The notes: generated from the sequence alone by a model not told the origin. DNA of 64,000 bases from Roridomyces roridus (GCA_029378245.1 JARKIF010000009.1:2377335-2441334), one strand, 5' to 3'. Shown: positions 1 to 16,211, numbered from the stretch's first letter. Numbers and translations are program-made.

Positions 1-151
1 GTTGTTATCGCAGAGAAGTGCGCGGATCTGCTGCAAAGTCCTTTCCGTAACCAATATACACGTACTTGTTCATGAATATATTTTATTCTCGATTTATTCT
101 CCCTCAGTGGTTGCACAAGCGCGCGCTTCGTTGTAAATACACAATCAAGTA

Positions 152-1510
152 TTACAGCTTTATGAACAAATCGCCCAAAGCGGCAAATTTGATGGACATT
201 CCACCGACCTCGGGGTCAAGGAGCCCTGCCTTGATCTGATTATCCATCCAGATGGGAGTGGTAACGGTGAACCAAGCCACCACCCAAACAACGCCAACAA
301 CTTTCCAAACGACACCACGGAAACCGAGGCGCTTCCCGAGCGTTACGAGGAAATCCTCCAATGTGATCCCCATTGCTTGCGTCATGGAGAAGACCAAAGG
401 ACCTCGCGAGGGTTGCCGGGTGAGCATGTATTGGCCCAGAGAGTGGATTAATCCGGACACAAAGAACGCGGCGAACAATTGGACATATGCAGAGAGCTGA
501 CTTCCGGGCTGTAGTCCCATTACTCGATGGGCCAACCATCTTGCATGCGATACGAAAATCTGCGATAACATGAATGAAGTGAAGGTTCTTGCTTGTCAGG
601 AAAACTCACCCTCCGCAAAGTCTGATGCCAAAACTTTCTAGACGTCGAGTCAATATTAATTTCCACATCATAAAGAAATGACTGACCCCCAGAAGCTCCG
701 AAGGGTATATATGTGCTCCCACGAGTTGAAAAGATCTGGGCAGTCGTGGTGATTCCAAAGATTGGCGCCGACAAAGAAGAGTCTGTGGCAACACCCTCGC
801 AGCGAAGCAGCCGCGTAGAGTATAGTCCAGAATAGGGAAACGGACAGGAACTGTTGAAGCAGCCCTTCGCTCCCTAGCCCACGGCTGCCCGTGTGAAGTA
901 CAGGCACGAATCGAGTAGCTCTCCCGGCTCCGTCCAAAAGTAGAGCGTAGAACGCCAAGCGGAAGGCCTGCGCGAGGAGGAAAGCCCGCCTGGATGAGAC
1001 GGGCTTGGGTGGGATCGCCGCAGTAGGCTCGTGAAGCCAACCGATTCCGCTGGGATTCAATAAAAGTTTCGAAACCCAATTATATCGTTCCATAAAGGGT
1101 GCGTCGGTGATGGGCGCTAGCTGCTTTACTGGACGAAGTTCATTGTGGACATCCTTCGTAACCAGAATATAGTCGGAGGTAGCGAACATCTCGACGGCGA
1201 GCGTGTGCCCAGTCAACCAATTCTGTGCGAGGTGGCCGGTAGATGTGTTGAGGAGGAGGTATATGAGGATGGCGCATAATGGCACAAAAAGAAGGCGCCG
1301 TATAGCCAGGACCTTCAGTGCCAGTGCAATATTGAAGGAGATGTGGAATATTAGGAGCAAGATTGGCGAGAAAGGTCTCAGGGACATGGAGTAGACTGCG
1401 ACGGGGTTCCAAGAGTAAAGACTATGCCGACGGCGCTCACTGAAAGTCTTGGAGCTCAGCCCATCTGCCAAAAAGGTTGTGACGGAAAACTCAAACAAAA
1501 CACAGTCCAA
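152..1510 (-). CDS. Wax-synthase-like membrane-bound O-acyltransferase
   Basis: Three exons are inferred: 1510-687, 637-610 and 559-152, about 419 residues. The short middle exon restores the family core SFWGKFWHQTLRR, and exon 3 continues IFVSHARWLAHR. The protein is strongly hydrophobic with several membrane spans, and exon 3 has FVSGLIHSLGQYML, where the His fits the conserved active-site His of this family. Related proteins in Agaricomycetes are called wax synthase domain proteins and often acylate terpenoids or sterols in the ER membrane; the substrate here cannot be read. An alternative start is the Met beginning MSLRPFSP, about 41 codons in. No terpene cyclase or P450 lies nearby, so membership in a metabolite cluster is not supported. 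Confidence 0.75.
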
Positions 1511-1894
1511 CGATTCGTGCGCGCGCCACAGCAGTTTTGCGAATTACGGACCTCGGCGGATCGGCGGAGTCCTTGAGAAAGATATGCCACTGGAGCACCG
1601 AGTTTCTGGAGCCTTATAGACGTAAAGGATCATCTGTTACCGATGGAGGAGGCTGCGCAGAACACAGAAGATTGCAGAGAAATTGCAGCGAGACGATGAG
1701 GTTCAGAACCGGAACATAACTCCGATGAACCAGCCCAGTTCGGTGATGCATTCCTCAAGCCGAGCTGACAGCCTTTGATCTTCTTCTCCCACCTTCGCCC
1801 ACCATGAATCATGATTCTTCGCCACAGCGGATTCAGGGCTACATAAATTTAGCATTTCTCTCGCACGGCTTGAATTCTCTCCTGCAACACAACC
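1511..1894. other. Intergenic region, no gene seen
   Basis: Divergent spacer between the wax-synthase-like gene and the alpha/beta hydrolase. Short open frames here show no recognisable protein and no convincing splice structure. It presumably carries both promoters. Confidence 0.5.
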
Positions 1895-3123
1895 ATGGCA
1901 CCTCTTGGCCTCTTTGAAATTGTGAAAATGAATGTGACTCTTCTTCAAATTCGTATGTTCATGCCCTGGACGTCTTGCCAACGTGTATTCACCAACGGGC
2001 GCAGCCTTTTTCTTGATCTATGTCGCTTTGTTCGGCCGCCGATCCAAGAGAGCCAACGGTCGTCCGTTGGGCAGGGTATTGGGTGACGAGACCTCGTACT
2101 TTGTTCTTTCGAATCTCTCCTTGCGGCAGCTGCAAGCTATATCCGGCTCAACCTTGGACAACTACAAGAAATGGGCCAAGAAAGCAAAGATCGAGCCGGT
2201 CGTGGACGACATTGCGCAAGATGCTCGTCTCATCTGGATCGGTCCTCGAGAGACTGAGAATGTGCTCATCTATTGCCATGGTGCGTTTCTTCATTCTAAC
2301 TTTTCTTGGTCTCATCCATTTCGCAGGGGGCGGATTTGTTGGACCCTTGTCCGATTTCCAGGTCGAATTCTGGTACCGCGTACAGCAGGGCTTGCGTCAG
2401 AGCAAGAACTTGAAGATGGGAGTGGCAATCCTCCAATATTGTGAGTAATAAGTCTGTCCAAGCGTCCGTCGGTGACATATATTTCCAGCTGTGCATCCCG
2501 TTTCGTTCCCGGCGCAGTTGAACCAGTTGCTAGCCGCCATCCAGCACGTTTCATCTATGGGTGTCCCTATGTCCAAAATATCTCTTGCGGGTGACTCCGC
2601 TGGTGCAAATATGCTGATCCAGCTGATCAGTCATATCCTCCACCCGTCGTCCTTGGTGTCCCCATCTCCCGCTGCCAGTACCCTGACCGGTTTCGCTGGC
2701 ATCTGCCTCATATCGCCATGGACGCTGCCCAGTACTGATACTGCACAGCAGTATAACGACTCTTTCGACTTGCTTCCCTTCAAATGTCTCAAAGAGTGGA
2801 CCGACGCATATCTCTCCTCCATCCCCGACTCCCACATCCCATACGTGCAGCCGGACACTGCTCCAGCAGGGTGGTTCAGCGGCATCGACAAAATCACCAA
2901 CCGCATCCTGATCACCGCGGGCGAGAAGGAGCTCATGTACCCCGCTATCATGCGGTTCTCCGAGATGTTGGACAAGTCGCACCACTCGGATGTTCAGCTC
3001 AATGTGCAGGACAACGGTGCTCATTGCGATCCCATGTTCGACATTGCGGCGAAAGCTACGGCTCCGCATCTTGTCGAAAAGCAGGTCACCGAGTGGTTTG
3101 CTGAGACCATTGGCGCCAATTGA
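1895..3123 (+). CDS. Alpha/beta hydrolase, hormone-sensitive-lipase (GDXG) type
   Basis: Four exons: 1895-1952, 2005-2280, 2327-2440 and 2489-3123. Splicing joins exons 2 and 3 to make the oxyanion motif HGGGF. The nucleophile motif GDSAG is in exon 4 (LAGDSAGANML), and the distal part has ITAGEKE and GAHCDP, which fit the acid and His of the triad. The family comprises steryl-acetyl hydrolases, esterases and lipases; a hydrophobic N-terminus suggests membrane attachment. The start MAPLGLFE was chosen because the second copy at 63314 begins the same way (MAPKLSLT) and has its first intron at the same place. Substrate is unknown. Confidence 0.88.
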
Positions 3124-3590
3124 CAATCTTTTTCTTTTGGGAGGGTTTGAACAAGTACTTACCTGACCGTTCTCGCTCGTTTCATCTAGTCCCTCGTTTT
3201 GAATTGTGTTCCACTGATTATCTCGAAACATATACCATATCCGTAGAGTGTTGGTACATAGAGTGACCCAGAAGACTGAGTCTCAGCAGCCGTCGGACCT
3301 GTGCCTTTTCGGGCTTGCGATTTCTGATCCGTTGATTGGCATCGTCTCCGACGACGTCTCGAGATCGCTACTGCCTGCTTCCAACTCCGTCCTTGCTCCG
3401 TCCATCGTATCCATTCGGTCGGGGTACATGTGCATTCCACGCGGGCCAGGAGAGCATTGCGAGATAAGCAGCGACTAAGCATTTCGGCTCTCCGACGCCA
3501 TGTCCTGGCAACAAAGATAAATCCCCGCCGACAAAAAGGCGCATTGCCAGCTCGACTCCGTCCTGAGTGACTTTCGCTTGACTCTCCACC
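3124..3590. other. Intergenic region with amidase promoter and 5' duplication
   Basis: This spacer holds the 3' end of the hydrolase transcript and the amidase promoter. Its only notable content is a degenerate copy of the first codons of the amidase, listed separately. No other gene is seen. Confidence 0.5.
3485..3566 (+). repeat. Degenerate upstream copy of the amidase start region
   Basis: The sequence from the ATG at 3500 repeats the true amidase start at 3591 with a 91-base offset. Both copies share a CTCTCC leader, ATGTCCTGGCAA, an AAAAAGGC core and CAGCTCGACTC. The upstream copy has a stop six codons after its ATG and a few substitutions, so it cannot encode the same N-terminus. It is best read as a small tandem duplication that has decayed, or as the remnant of a second amidase start. 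Confidence 0.8.
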
Positions 3591-5789
3591 ATGTCCTGGC
3601 AAGAAATCGCCGCAGAGAAAAAGGCCCACCAGCTCGACTCGGTGCCAAAGGAGTGGCTTGCCTCCGGCCTCCCATCCACCAACGATCTCAATATCATCGA
3701 GTTTCCTCGCACCGTGTTGTCTCCGCTCGACATCGAAATCACAGAATCTACGGTTTCCAGTTTGCTATCACAGCTCGCAGAAGGCAAATGGTCCGCCGTT
3801 CAAGTCACGACGTCGTTCTACAAACGCGCCATAATTGCTCAGCAGCTGGTGAGTTGTTCGCAGGTTTCATGGACGCGGCTAAAGCACTGTAGACCAACTG
3901 CTTGACCGAGATATTCGTGGATCGTGCACTTTCCCGTGCCAAGGAGCTCGATGAGCATCTGGAGAAGACGGGAACGGTCGCCGGGCCTCTTCATGGCCTG
4001 CCCATTTCCTTGAAGGACCAGATAAGCATCAAGGGCATCGACTCTACTATGGGTGAGGAATGAAATATGTTATAGACTTGTTCTGAACGATCAACTAGGT
4101 TATGTGTCTTGGATCGGCAAGCCTGCAGAAAAGAACTCTGTTCTGGTCGATATCCTGGAGTCCCTCGGCGCTGTTCCTTTCGTGAAGACCAATGTAGTGC
4201 AAACACTGATGGCAAGTCGATTCATCTCGTTGTTTTCCTACCCCTCTTAACCTTTCAACAGTGGGTTGAGACTGTTAACAATATTTTCGGAAGGTCGCCC
4301 GTGAAGAATCTGTCGAATGACGAGAGTTTAATCAACTTCCAGAACGTCTAATCCCTACAATCGCTCTCTCACTTCGGGCGGGTCATCCGGCGGCGAAGGC
4401 GCGTTAGTAGGTGAGAAAAATGCCAAATCACACTACCCTTCTGCTGACTCCCCTCCAGCATTGAAGGGAAGTCCCTTGGGCGTGGGTTCAGACATGGGAG
4501 GGTAAGTCGTAGTCATACCGCATGATATCGAGTGTCTATGCTCATGACGTTCCAGGTCCATACGAATTCCTTCTGCGTTCTGCGGCGTGTACGGTTTCCG
4601 GCCCTCGTTCCATCGCGTGCCATATGCGGGCTGTGTGAACAGTCTCGAAGGTAATATTTACATTGCCTTTTCGACGGGAAGACTGAATTGGAGTCTCCAG
4701 GCGAAGACGCTGTAGTATCAGTCCTTGGTCCTCACTGCAACTCGCTCGATGGAATCAAGTTGTTCTACAAATCCGTGCTGAGCAAGGACCCGTGGCTCAA
4801 AGATCCGTTGGTCATTCGGAAACGATGGAGCGAGGAAGAGTACAATCTCGTTGACCACGGCAATGGTGGACAACTCTGTTTCGCAATCATGTGGGACAAC
4901 GGACTGGTTGTGCCTGATCCGCCTATTAAACGCGGTTTGGAAATGACGAAGAACGCGTTGTTGGCCGCGGGTCATAAAGGTATGTAGGTCGGCTCAGCTG
5001 AGTGCATAACCTGATCTAAAATATGCAGTGATCGATTGGACGCCGTACAAGCAAGCAGAAATCACTGAAACCTTGCAAGCCATCTGGGATTCCGGGTCGT
5101 ATGAAGATTTCAGGAGAGCAGCGGCACCCGAGCCGGTCATCGAATCCATGAGGCTCCTACCAGAGGACACCCCACTGCAGATCCGACCCGACAAGCCTTC
5201 TGGGATGACTGCCTTCGACCTCTGGCAAGTACACAAGAAGCGGCGGGACCTCAGACAAGAGCACGCGCAGCTCTGGGAAGATAGTGTCAGCAAGACTGGG
5301 ACTGGTCGTCCTGTGGATGCCATCATCTGTCCTGCAGCGCCGTACGTAGCGCCTCCCCACGGGTTTTGCACGTACGTCCAGGTTCAGCGTGCATGTACAT
5401 GTGTGCTAATTACAATAAAGAACTCCGAAATACACGTTAGCGCCCCCAGTTTCAAGCCATTAATACCAGGGCTAACGTTGCAATGATCAGTATGACTTTC
5501 AACTTGCTTGACTACCCAGCAATGGTCATTCCTGTGTCGCATGTTGACCAGCAGTTGGATGTTAAACAACCGAGGTCCGAGTTTTATACTCAGGATGACC
5601 GGGAGGGATACGAGCGATGTGCGTATTTCAGCCTCAAGGATTCAAATAATAACATCGTGTACAGACGACCCCAAAATCCACGAACACGCGCCAATCGCGA
5701 TTCAAGTTGTTGGGCGTACAATGGAAGAGGAGGCCGTGATCGCAATGTCCGAGGTAGTTGACAGGGCACTCAAAGCTGCGAATGCGTGA
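3591..5789 (+). CDS. Amidase (amidase-signature, acetamidase/FAAH-like)
   Basis: Twelve exons rebuild a complete amidase. The catalytic Lys lies in GLPISLKDQ, and the Ser-rich signature GGSSGGEGALVALKGSPLG is followed by GSDMGGSIRIPSAFCGVYGF, giving the Ser-cisSer-Lys triad. Exons: 3591-3848, 3893-4052, 4099-4211, 4262-4293, 4343-4410, 4459-4501, 4556-4650, 4701-4979, 5029-5371, 5421-5435, 5491-5618 and 5665-5789. The fourth exon has 32 nt and the tenth only 15 nt (TPKY). The third intron starts with GC (GCAAGT) rather than GT. The family hydrolyses fatty-acid or small carboxamides in the cytosol or at membranes; substrate is not predictable. The frame is intact throughout. Confidence 0.92.
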
Positions 5790-6088
5790 TATAATACAGT
5801 GAAGACCATCAATGCAATTTACTACGCGTGGAATGCTCTGGCTTAGATCCATTAAGACCGTAAAAAATAAGAGTACAGGCAATTGGTGGTATATTCAAGG
5901 TGACGTGAAACAACTAGAGGCGTCCGGGTATACAAGAGGGAGCATTTAGCGTTCCCTACGCGATCCGCGCGTATAATCGTCAATGCAACTGCAGGGATGT
6001 CAGAGTCGTTCCGCTGGATACGTGCAATATCCACTCACCACGCAAGTTTGGACAGAGACATCGAACTCGACAAAGAGAATCCAAGCAC

Positions 6089-6805
6089 CTACGTGTCGTC
6101 CCCGAATGACAGTAGCGTCTTGGTCTCCTTCTTGTTCTTCTTCTTTGGGGGCCGGGAGGTGTCTGGGCCATCGGTGCTGCTGCCAGCGATGGCTACCGCC
6201 TTGCGTTTAGCGGCGCCTGTCTTGAAGCCGTTCTTTGCAGACGAAAAGGACAGACTTGGTGGCAGTGGTTTGGCTTTGGGGGGTGCTTTATCCGGAGCTT
6301 GGGATGCAGAGGATTCAGCCGTTGGATCTGGGAGTGGTGGGAGGCCTCTTTCTGTTTTTGCGTAATAAGGATAAGAATGGACGCGTTCGTGCGTGCAACT
6401 CACCTTGTCGTCGAATATTCTCCGCTTCGCGCTCAGTGAGATGTTTACCCTCACGTAGGACGACCACTTGAGGCTTCTCGTCACCGTCATCTTCGTCTGC
6501 ACTCCCAGGATCGTCGTCAGGCCGCTTTAAGCAGAGTTACGGAGAGCTTCCAGCGGGCAGATGTTTTTTGTACCTGGGGTATAGCTGGGCGCCGGGGTAT
6601 GGGAGGTCGTCCGGAGCCATCGTCGGGCTCGAATTCATCTTCCGAATCTTGCTCTCCTGCGATTCGTCTTTGAAGTTGTTGCAGGAACCGGGGAGCTTTA
6701 TTCTTCGTTCATAAACATGGATTGAAGATACGAGGTGTACGGACTTGTAGAGGTGTATTGCAGTCTCGATGAGATTTGTTGTCGTGTCGGCTCCTTGGGC
6801 GCCAT
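6089..6805 (-). CDS. DUF4604 domain protein
   Basis: Four exons (6805-6745, 6695-6574, 6524-6404, 6351-6089) encode a small, charged protein. It starts MAPKEPTRQQISSRLQYT, continues TPRFLQQLQRR, then an acidic stretch (PDDDPGSADEDDGDE), then VVVLREGKHLTEREAENIRR, and ends with a Lys-rich stretch and LLSFGDD. This order matches the eukaryotic DUF4604 family (human C17orf100/KIAA1143-like proteins), whose function is not established; the basic tail suggests a nuclear protein. It is divergent from the OCIA gene with only 79 bp between start codons, so the two probably share a promoter. Confidence 0.85.
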
Positions 6806-6884
6806 AGCAAGTCGCGGTCAGAGCAGGAGCAGTTCCGTTGACGTGATCGGATGACTTCACTGCATCCTCCTTCATCTCACCTGA

Positions 6885-7784
6885 ATGGCTTCGTCGACAC
6901 CACCTCGCGCGCCTGCGGGCATGGCTGAGTACAATGTTCGCTGGATGGAGAATACATTTCGCAATCGCAAGACTTCCGAGTCCCTTCTTACGCCCGAGCT
7001 GGAGAACGGAAACTTGAATCGCTCCGACTATGAGAGGATAATGAAAGCCTTGCCCGGCGCGCACTATTCCGAAGTCCGTCTATCTTTCTCCTCCATCCGA
7101 AAGTCATGTTGAAACGGCTTCAGCTCATGGGTTTCGGGACAAGCGCTGTCGGTGCAGTATTGTATTCTCATTTCAAGCCGCCTCCCAAAATCCACGTCGG
7201 GCTCATTGGCTACCTCGTCGGCGAAACACTAGGGAAGGGACTCCGTGTCTGGACGCACCGACGGTGTTTTCTTGGTATCGAGAACGTGCATGGTTTCACG
7301 CGAGCGATGGACAATATCAAGCGCAAGGTGGGATACTCCCCCGGGCTCATAAGTATTACCAGGCCGCTATCATCCTACGACGCAGAGGAGACACCGTTCC
7401 AAAAGGAATTTGGTGCGCCATCACATCTGCGCTTTTTCGCCACCTGACTTGGGTCCAGACACGCCTTATGGAGGAGATGTGGCGCCAGTTTCAGCTGCCG
7501 TCAAGCCACAAACCCAGCCCGCGGCGGCGAGATCCAGATGGGACGAAATACGGGCAGCACGGCAAACCGATGGACCGACTAAATCCTGGGACTATGTACG
7601 ACAAGGACGAAGGCCTGATGGTACGCCCATGCGGAAACAAAAACCAACATCCGAGACGCAGAACGGCGAATCGTGGTCCTCGCCCTACGAGGACCGTGCG
7701 GTAGCGCAAGCCAACTTTGATGCCATGTTGGAGAAGGAACGAAGAATGAGTACGAGTTCAAAGGAGCGAAATGCAGTCTGGTGA
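6885..7784 (+). CDS. OCIA domain-containing protein
   Basis: Three exons: 6885-7073, 7124-7412 and 7459-7784. The N-terminal part has NRSDYERIMKALPGAHYSE, then a hydrophobic hairpin region (LMGFGTSAVGAVLYS and a second segment near IGYLVGETLGKGL), matching the OCIA domain of mitochondrial inner-membrane proteins. The C-terminus is hydrophilic with RSRWDEIRAAR and SWDYVRQ, motifs common at the end of fungal OCIA proteins. The second intron has 46 nt. Role in fungi is unproven; animal relatives act in mitochondrial complex assembly and trafficking. The frame is clean. Confidence 0.82.
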
Positions 7785-7865
7785 AACAATGTACATTCGT
7801 GTTACATGGGATTAGCATGGACGGTACGATAGCAATATTGACACACAATAGAACAAATCTAATTG

Positions 7866-8603
7866 TCAAGGCACTTGGTGTTTGCCGCGAAGGAGGTCTT
7901 TCAACCCTTGTCCCAACTTCTTGACCCTCCAGCTCATCGAGGAGCGTTTGCTAGTTTCCTTGAACTGGAAACTAGCATCCTGTTCGTGGGCCTCTCTCGC
8001 AAGAGAGGCAAGGGCCATGCGCATCTCCATTTCTCCGCTGACGGAAGATCCGGAGTGTAGTGCGGCATGGGTCTGGGAGCTGGGAAAGCTCCCAAAGCCG
8101 AAAGAAAACCTAGAGGATGACGGTGGTGGTCCGGCGGGCGACACCAGCGCGTCATGGGAAGCGGGTAGCATGGATGTGGGCCGTGGAGGCTTCATGGTGG
8201 GCGAACTAGGGCGCGACATGTTTGGGCGAATAGCGGAATACAATGGCCGTTTGGGATGACCCAGACGGATATTAGGCTGCGAGTTGCAGCGATTATGCGT
8301 GTATGGTGCATGATACAATGGGGCATGGGTAGCGGATGACGGAGGTAGCATAGATTGTGGGCGCTGAGTCGACGGTATCTCGATGACGACCTCCACTGGG
8401 GACTGGGCAGGAGCCGACAGTCGGTAAATGGAAAGATGCTCCTTCCGACGTAGCCGTCTGTCGGTGGCTACACGGAGGCTGGGGGTTGGTGATCGTGAAG
8501 GATACACGCCATCGTGCTCGTCGAGATTCAAGATAATGGGGCCATGGGAGAGGGAGCATGAAGATTTCGTGGAGAGATTCGTCAAGGAGGTCGTGGGATC
8601 CAT
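7866..8603 (-). CDS. Hypothetical low-complexity protein
   Basis: An uninterrupted 245-residue frame, rich in Ser, Pro and Arg and probably disordered. The C-terminus is the only structured-looking part: EMRMALASLAREAHEQDASF, then SWRVKKLGQGLKDLLRGK, which may form amphipathic helices. Coding-like upstream sequence exists on the same strand: an ATG at 8871 opens MSTVSELISHDATVASE and a GTAAGT donor lies near 8703. Extra 5' exons are therefore likely, but I could not join them in frame. I do not recognise the family. It is convergent with the OCIA gene (81 bp between stops). Confidence 0.6.
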   Translation of the reverse strand: MDPTTSLTNLSTKSSCSLSHGPIILNLDEHDGVYPSRSPTPSLRVATDRRLRRKEHLSIYRLSAPAQSPVEVVIEIPSTQRPQSMLPPSSATHAPLYHAPYTHNRCNSQPNIRLGHPKRPLYSAIRPNMSRPSSPTMKPPRPTSMLPASHDALVSPAGPPPSSSRFSFGFGSFPSSQTHAALHSGSSVSGEMEMRMALASLAREAHEQDASFQFKETSKRSSMSWRVKKLGQGLKDLLRGKHQVP

Positions 8604-8970
8604 TGTCGTTAGAGAATCGTCACTGTCGTAGAGTGTGGGGGCGGGTTGGAAGCAGGCAGATAGGCTGGCACGGGGTATTTATGTGAATACAATGAGGAGG
8701 ACTTACCAAAGGAGAAATGTCGTAAACCGGCGTGCGGTTTCGAGAAGACCTTCAAGAGAAGTAGACGCCGTATCATGGGGCATTCGGCCGTTTGACCTGC
8801 GAAAGAGCTCGGCCCTGAGTTTCCGAGGCCACCGTTGCGTCGTGCGAGATGAGCTCGGAGACGGTCGACATCCAGATGGGATGTGAACCTGTGAAAAGGA
8901 CCTAGCCGTGAGCGGTTAGCGGCTAAGCCCGAAAGCCCGGGACAACCGCAAACATCTCATCTCATCTTGG

Positions 8971-9219
8971 ATGACAACCAGAGCCACCAACAACAAAAAG
9001 CTGCCCTCCTCTGTGGCAGATCGTTCCCTCTGGCAGTCCTATCAAGGTGCGCGCCAGTCAACGGACGCGTCGATGTAGACTCATAATTCAGCCCTCCCCG
9101 CAAAAACGCGTCTACAATTTTCGATCGCCTTGGCCGTGTTCGCGGCAGGTGGGCTCGTTGTCTCGGACTTTTTGGAAAAGAAAATGCCTATCGAAGGACC
9201 ACCGCCGTCTGAAAAATAG
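8971..9219 (+). CDS. Small single-pass membrane protein, 67 residues
   Basis: Two exons, 8971-9046 and 9092-9219, joined across a 45-nt GTGCGC...TTCAG intron, give a complete 67-residue protein. It starts MTTRATNNKKLPSSVADRSL, has SYQALPAKTRLQ, one hydrophobic span (FSIALAVFAAGGLVV), then DFLEKKMPIEGPPPSEK. The basic N-side and acidic C-side flanks suggest a single-span inner-membrane protein, perhaps mitochondrial. Codon use and the clean phase across the splice argue that it is real. I do not recognise the family. It is divergent from the hypothetical gene at 7866-8603. Confidence 0.6.
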
Positions 9220-9258
9220 TCTGGATACAGTGTGGTAATACAGGTGGATTGGGGATTA

Positions 9259-10071
9259 CTATGTCGTCTTGTCGCTGGCTCGGCGGAAAAGTGGCTCGAA
9301 TGGACGTGGGTCCAGCATTGGCGAGTACGCCACGGCAGGTGGCAGGCTTGGGACCAGGCATTGGTGGGGATCGGGTGATATGGGCATCGGAGCAGAAGAG
9401 GTCGGTGTCGCTTTGGTCAACGAATCGAGTGAGGGGTAGCGATGTCCTTCTTCCCTCGCAATCTTCAATTCCCCATCCCTCGGCATCCAGTCAAAGTCTT
9501 CCATTCCAACCTCCTTCTTCTTCCCAACAACAGCCAGCAGGAATCCCCACCAAGAGTCGAAAAACGTGATGGCAAACATGACGATGCCGACGAACGCTAT
9601 GCCCAGAGTCACCATCCCGATGACCTTCCACTCTTCTGCTTCTGCGGGAGGCGTGCTCGCCGCCTGTTTCGTGACGCCTATCGTCGCTGAGGGTGTGCTC
9701 GTAGTAGGGGTAGTGGTTTCTAGAGTAGAGTGGGATGTGGTGGATGTGGTGGATGTGCTAATAGTAGCTTGCGTGGTGGTGCTGGTTTGAGAATTGTACA
9801 ACGTTCCTGTGGTACTGGACGACACGCCAAGAGCCTTGCTAGTCGAATGCTCCTGCTTGTGGATTTTGGGATAGATTTCGGGCTCGGGGTCGGAGAGAGG
9901 TGCAGGCATTGGGTCGTCATCTCCAGTATCGCCACCCAAAAGACCGCCAAGTGGATCCAATTGAGGAACGGGGCGGGATAGAACGTGGAACGGTAAAAGC
10001 AGCGCGACGAGGAATAGTTGGGCGCGCATGGGCGTAAGAGGCAACTTCGCGATCACGGGTACATGACGCAT
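9259..10071 (-). CDS. Mucin-like single-pass plasma-membrane protein
   Basis: A single-exon frame of 270 residues. The likely start is Met15 (base 10029), because MRAQLFLVALLLPFHVLS is a good signal peptide; the upstream Met would bury it. Then comes a Ser/Thr-rich ectodomain (TSTTTQATISTSTTSTTS), one membrane span (IGMVTLGIAFVGIVMFAITF) and a cytosolic tail. The layout resembles fungal wall-stress-sensor-like proteins, but no WSC cysteine domain is visible, so this remains structural analogy. It lies directly after the ABC transporter on the same strand: 3 bp separate the ABC stop from the first Met, 45 bp from the preferred one. Confidence 0.65.
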   Translation of the reverse strand: MRHVPVIAKLPLTPMRAQLFLVALLLPFHVLSRPVPQLDPLGGLLGGDTGDDDPMPAPLSDPEPEIYPKIHKQEHSTSKALGVSSSTTGTLYNSQTSTTTQATISTSTTSTTSHSTLETTTPTTSTPSATIGVTKQAASTPPAEAEEWKVIGMVTLGIAFVGIVMFAITFFDSWWGFLLAVVGKKKEVGMEDFDWMPRDGELKIAREEGHRYPSLDSLTKATPTSSAPMPISPDPHQCLVPSLPPAVAYSPMLDPRPFEPLFRRASDKTT

Positions 10072-10074
10072 ATT

Positions 10075-15560
<5,486 letters not shown>

Positions 15561-15818
15561 GGAAGGTCAAGAGAAGGAACGCGATGTTATTACAGCACAC
15601 TATGTACATGGGCAGATACATACACCGCCCGTCTCCCGTACGCGTCTGTCGATGAAGGGACAGTCAGCAAACAGAAACTCGAGCAAAAATCGAGGCGAAA
15701 AAGTCAGTAAAACCCGGTAAATGATCTCATGAACAGAATCGTATAATAGGGAACCACGTTCATCCTACAGAGAAAGGAGAGAGGAAAGGGACTTACAATG
15801 GAAGATGGTGGAAGGTGT

Positions 15819-15834
15819 AAGAAAAGCTGTCATT
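15819..15834 (+). repeat. Target-site duplication, left copy
   Basis: Sixteen bases, AAGAAAAGCTGTCATT, repeated perfectly at 16196-16211 and bracketing the SINE. A perfect direct repeat of this length next to a poly-A tail is the mark of target-primed reverse transcription. Confidence 0.93.
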
Positions 15835-16157
15835 TGGGGGGCGAGGTGGCTGAGCGGTTATGTCACCAAGTCCTGGCCGGAGGGTCCCGGTCGCGTGATT
15901 GCGAGGTCACGTCGTGGGTTCAAATCCCACGCACCGCGGGAGAGTTTAGTGGGTATTGGCGTGCGGTTGAGATCCCGTGGCCTGAGTCCCACAGTACCGT
16001 GATTTGAGCTATCACGTGTCTGCGTAAATGCATTCTCTTCCAGGGATGCCGGCGCCCAAGATATCTTATCAAGCCGGTGTTGGCCGTCACGCGGGAATGC
16101 CTTGCAGACTCGAGGGCGGTGCCCGTCACGCCACAACAAAGACGTGGGCAAACATCC

Positions 16158-16195
<38 letters not shown>
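15835..16195 (+). mobile_element. tRNA-derived SINE with poly-A tail
   Basis: A 361-bp element with a tRNA-like head, an unrelated body of about 230 bp and an uninterrupted A run at 16159-16197. The head has a perfect RNA polymerase III A box (TGGCTGAGCGG, 15847-15857) and B box (GGTTCAAATCC, 15917-15927). A hairpin of CGTGA with TCACG lies between them, like the long variable arm of Ser/Leu tRNAs. The acceptor stem pairs poorly and no clear anticodon stem exists, so it is not a working tRNA gene. A perfect 16-bp duplication flanks it. It lies in the divergent spacer between the ABC transporter and the RING gene, ending 66 bp before the RING start codon. The long A run and intact duplication suggest recent insertion. 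Confidence 0.88.
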
Positions 16196-16199
<4 letters not shown>

Positions 16200-16211
16200 A
16201 AAGCTGTCATT
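16196..16211 (+). repeat. Target-site duplication, right copy
   Basis: Identical to 15819-15834. Its first two A bases merge with the poly-A tail, so the exact element end is ambiguous by up to two bases. Confidence 0.93.

Noticed and set aside
15841..15940. Functional tRNA gene (Ser/Leu-like) at the SINE head
   Set aside because: A and B boxes are good, but the acceptor arm pairs poorly, no anticodon stem-loop can be drawn, and the segment continues into a body with a poly-A tail and target-site duplication.
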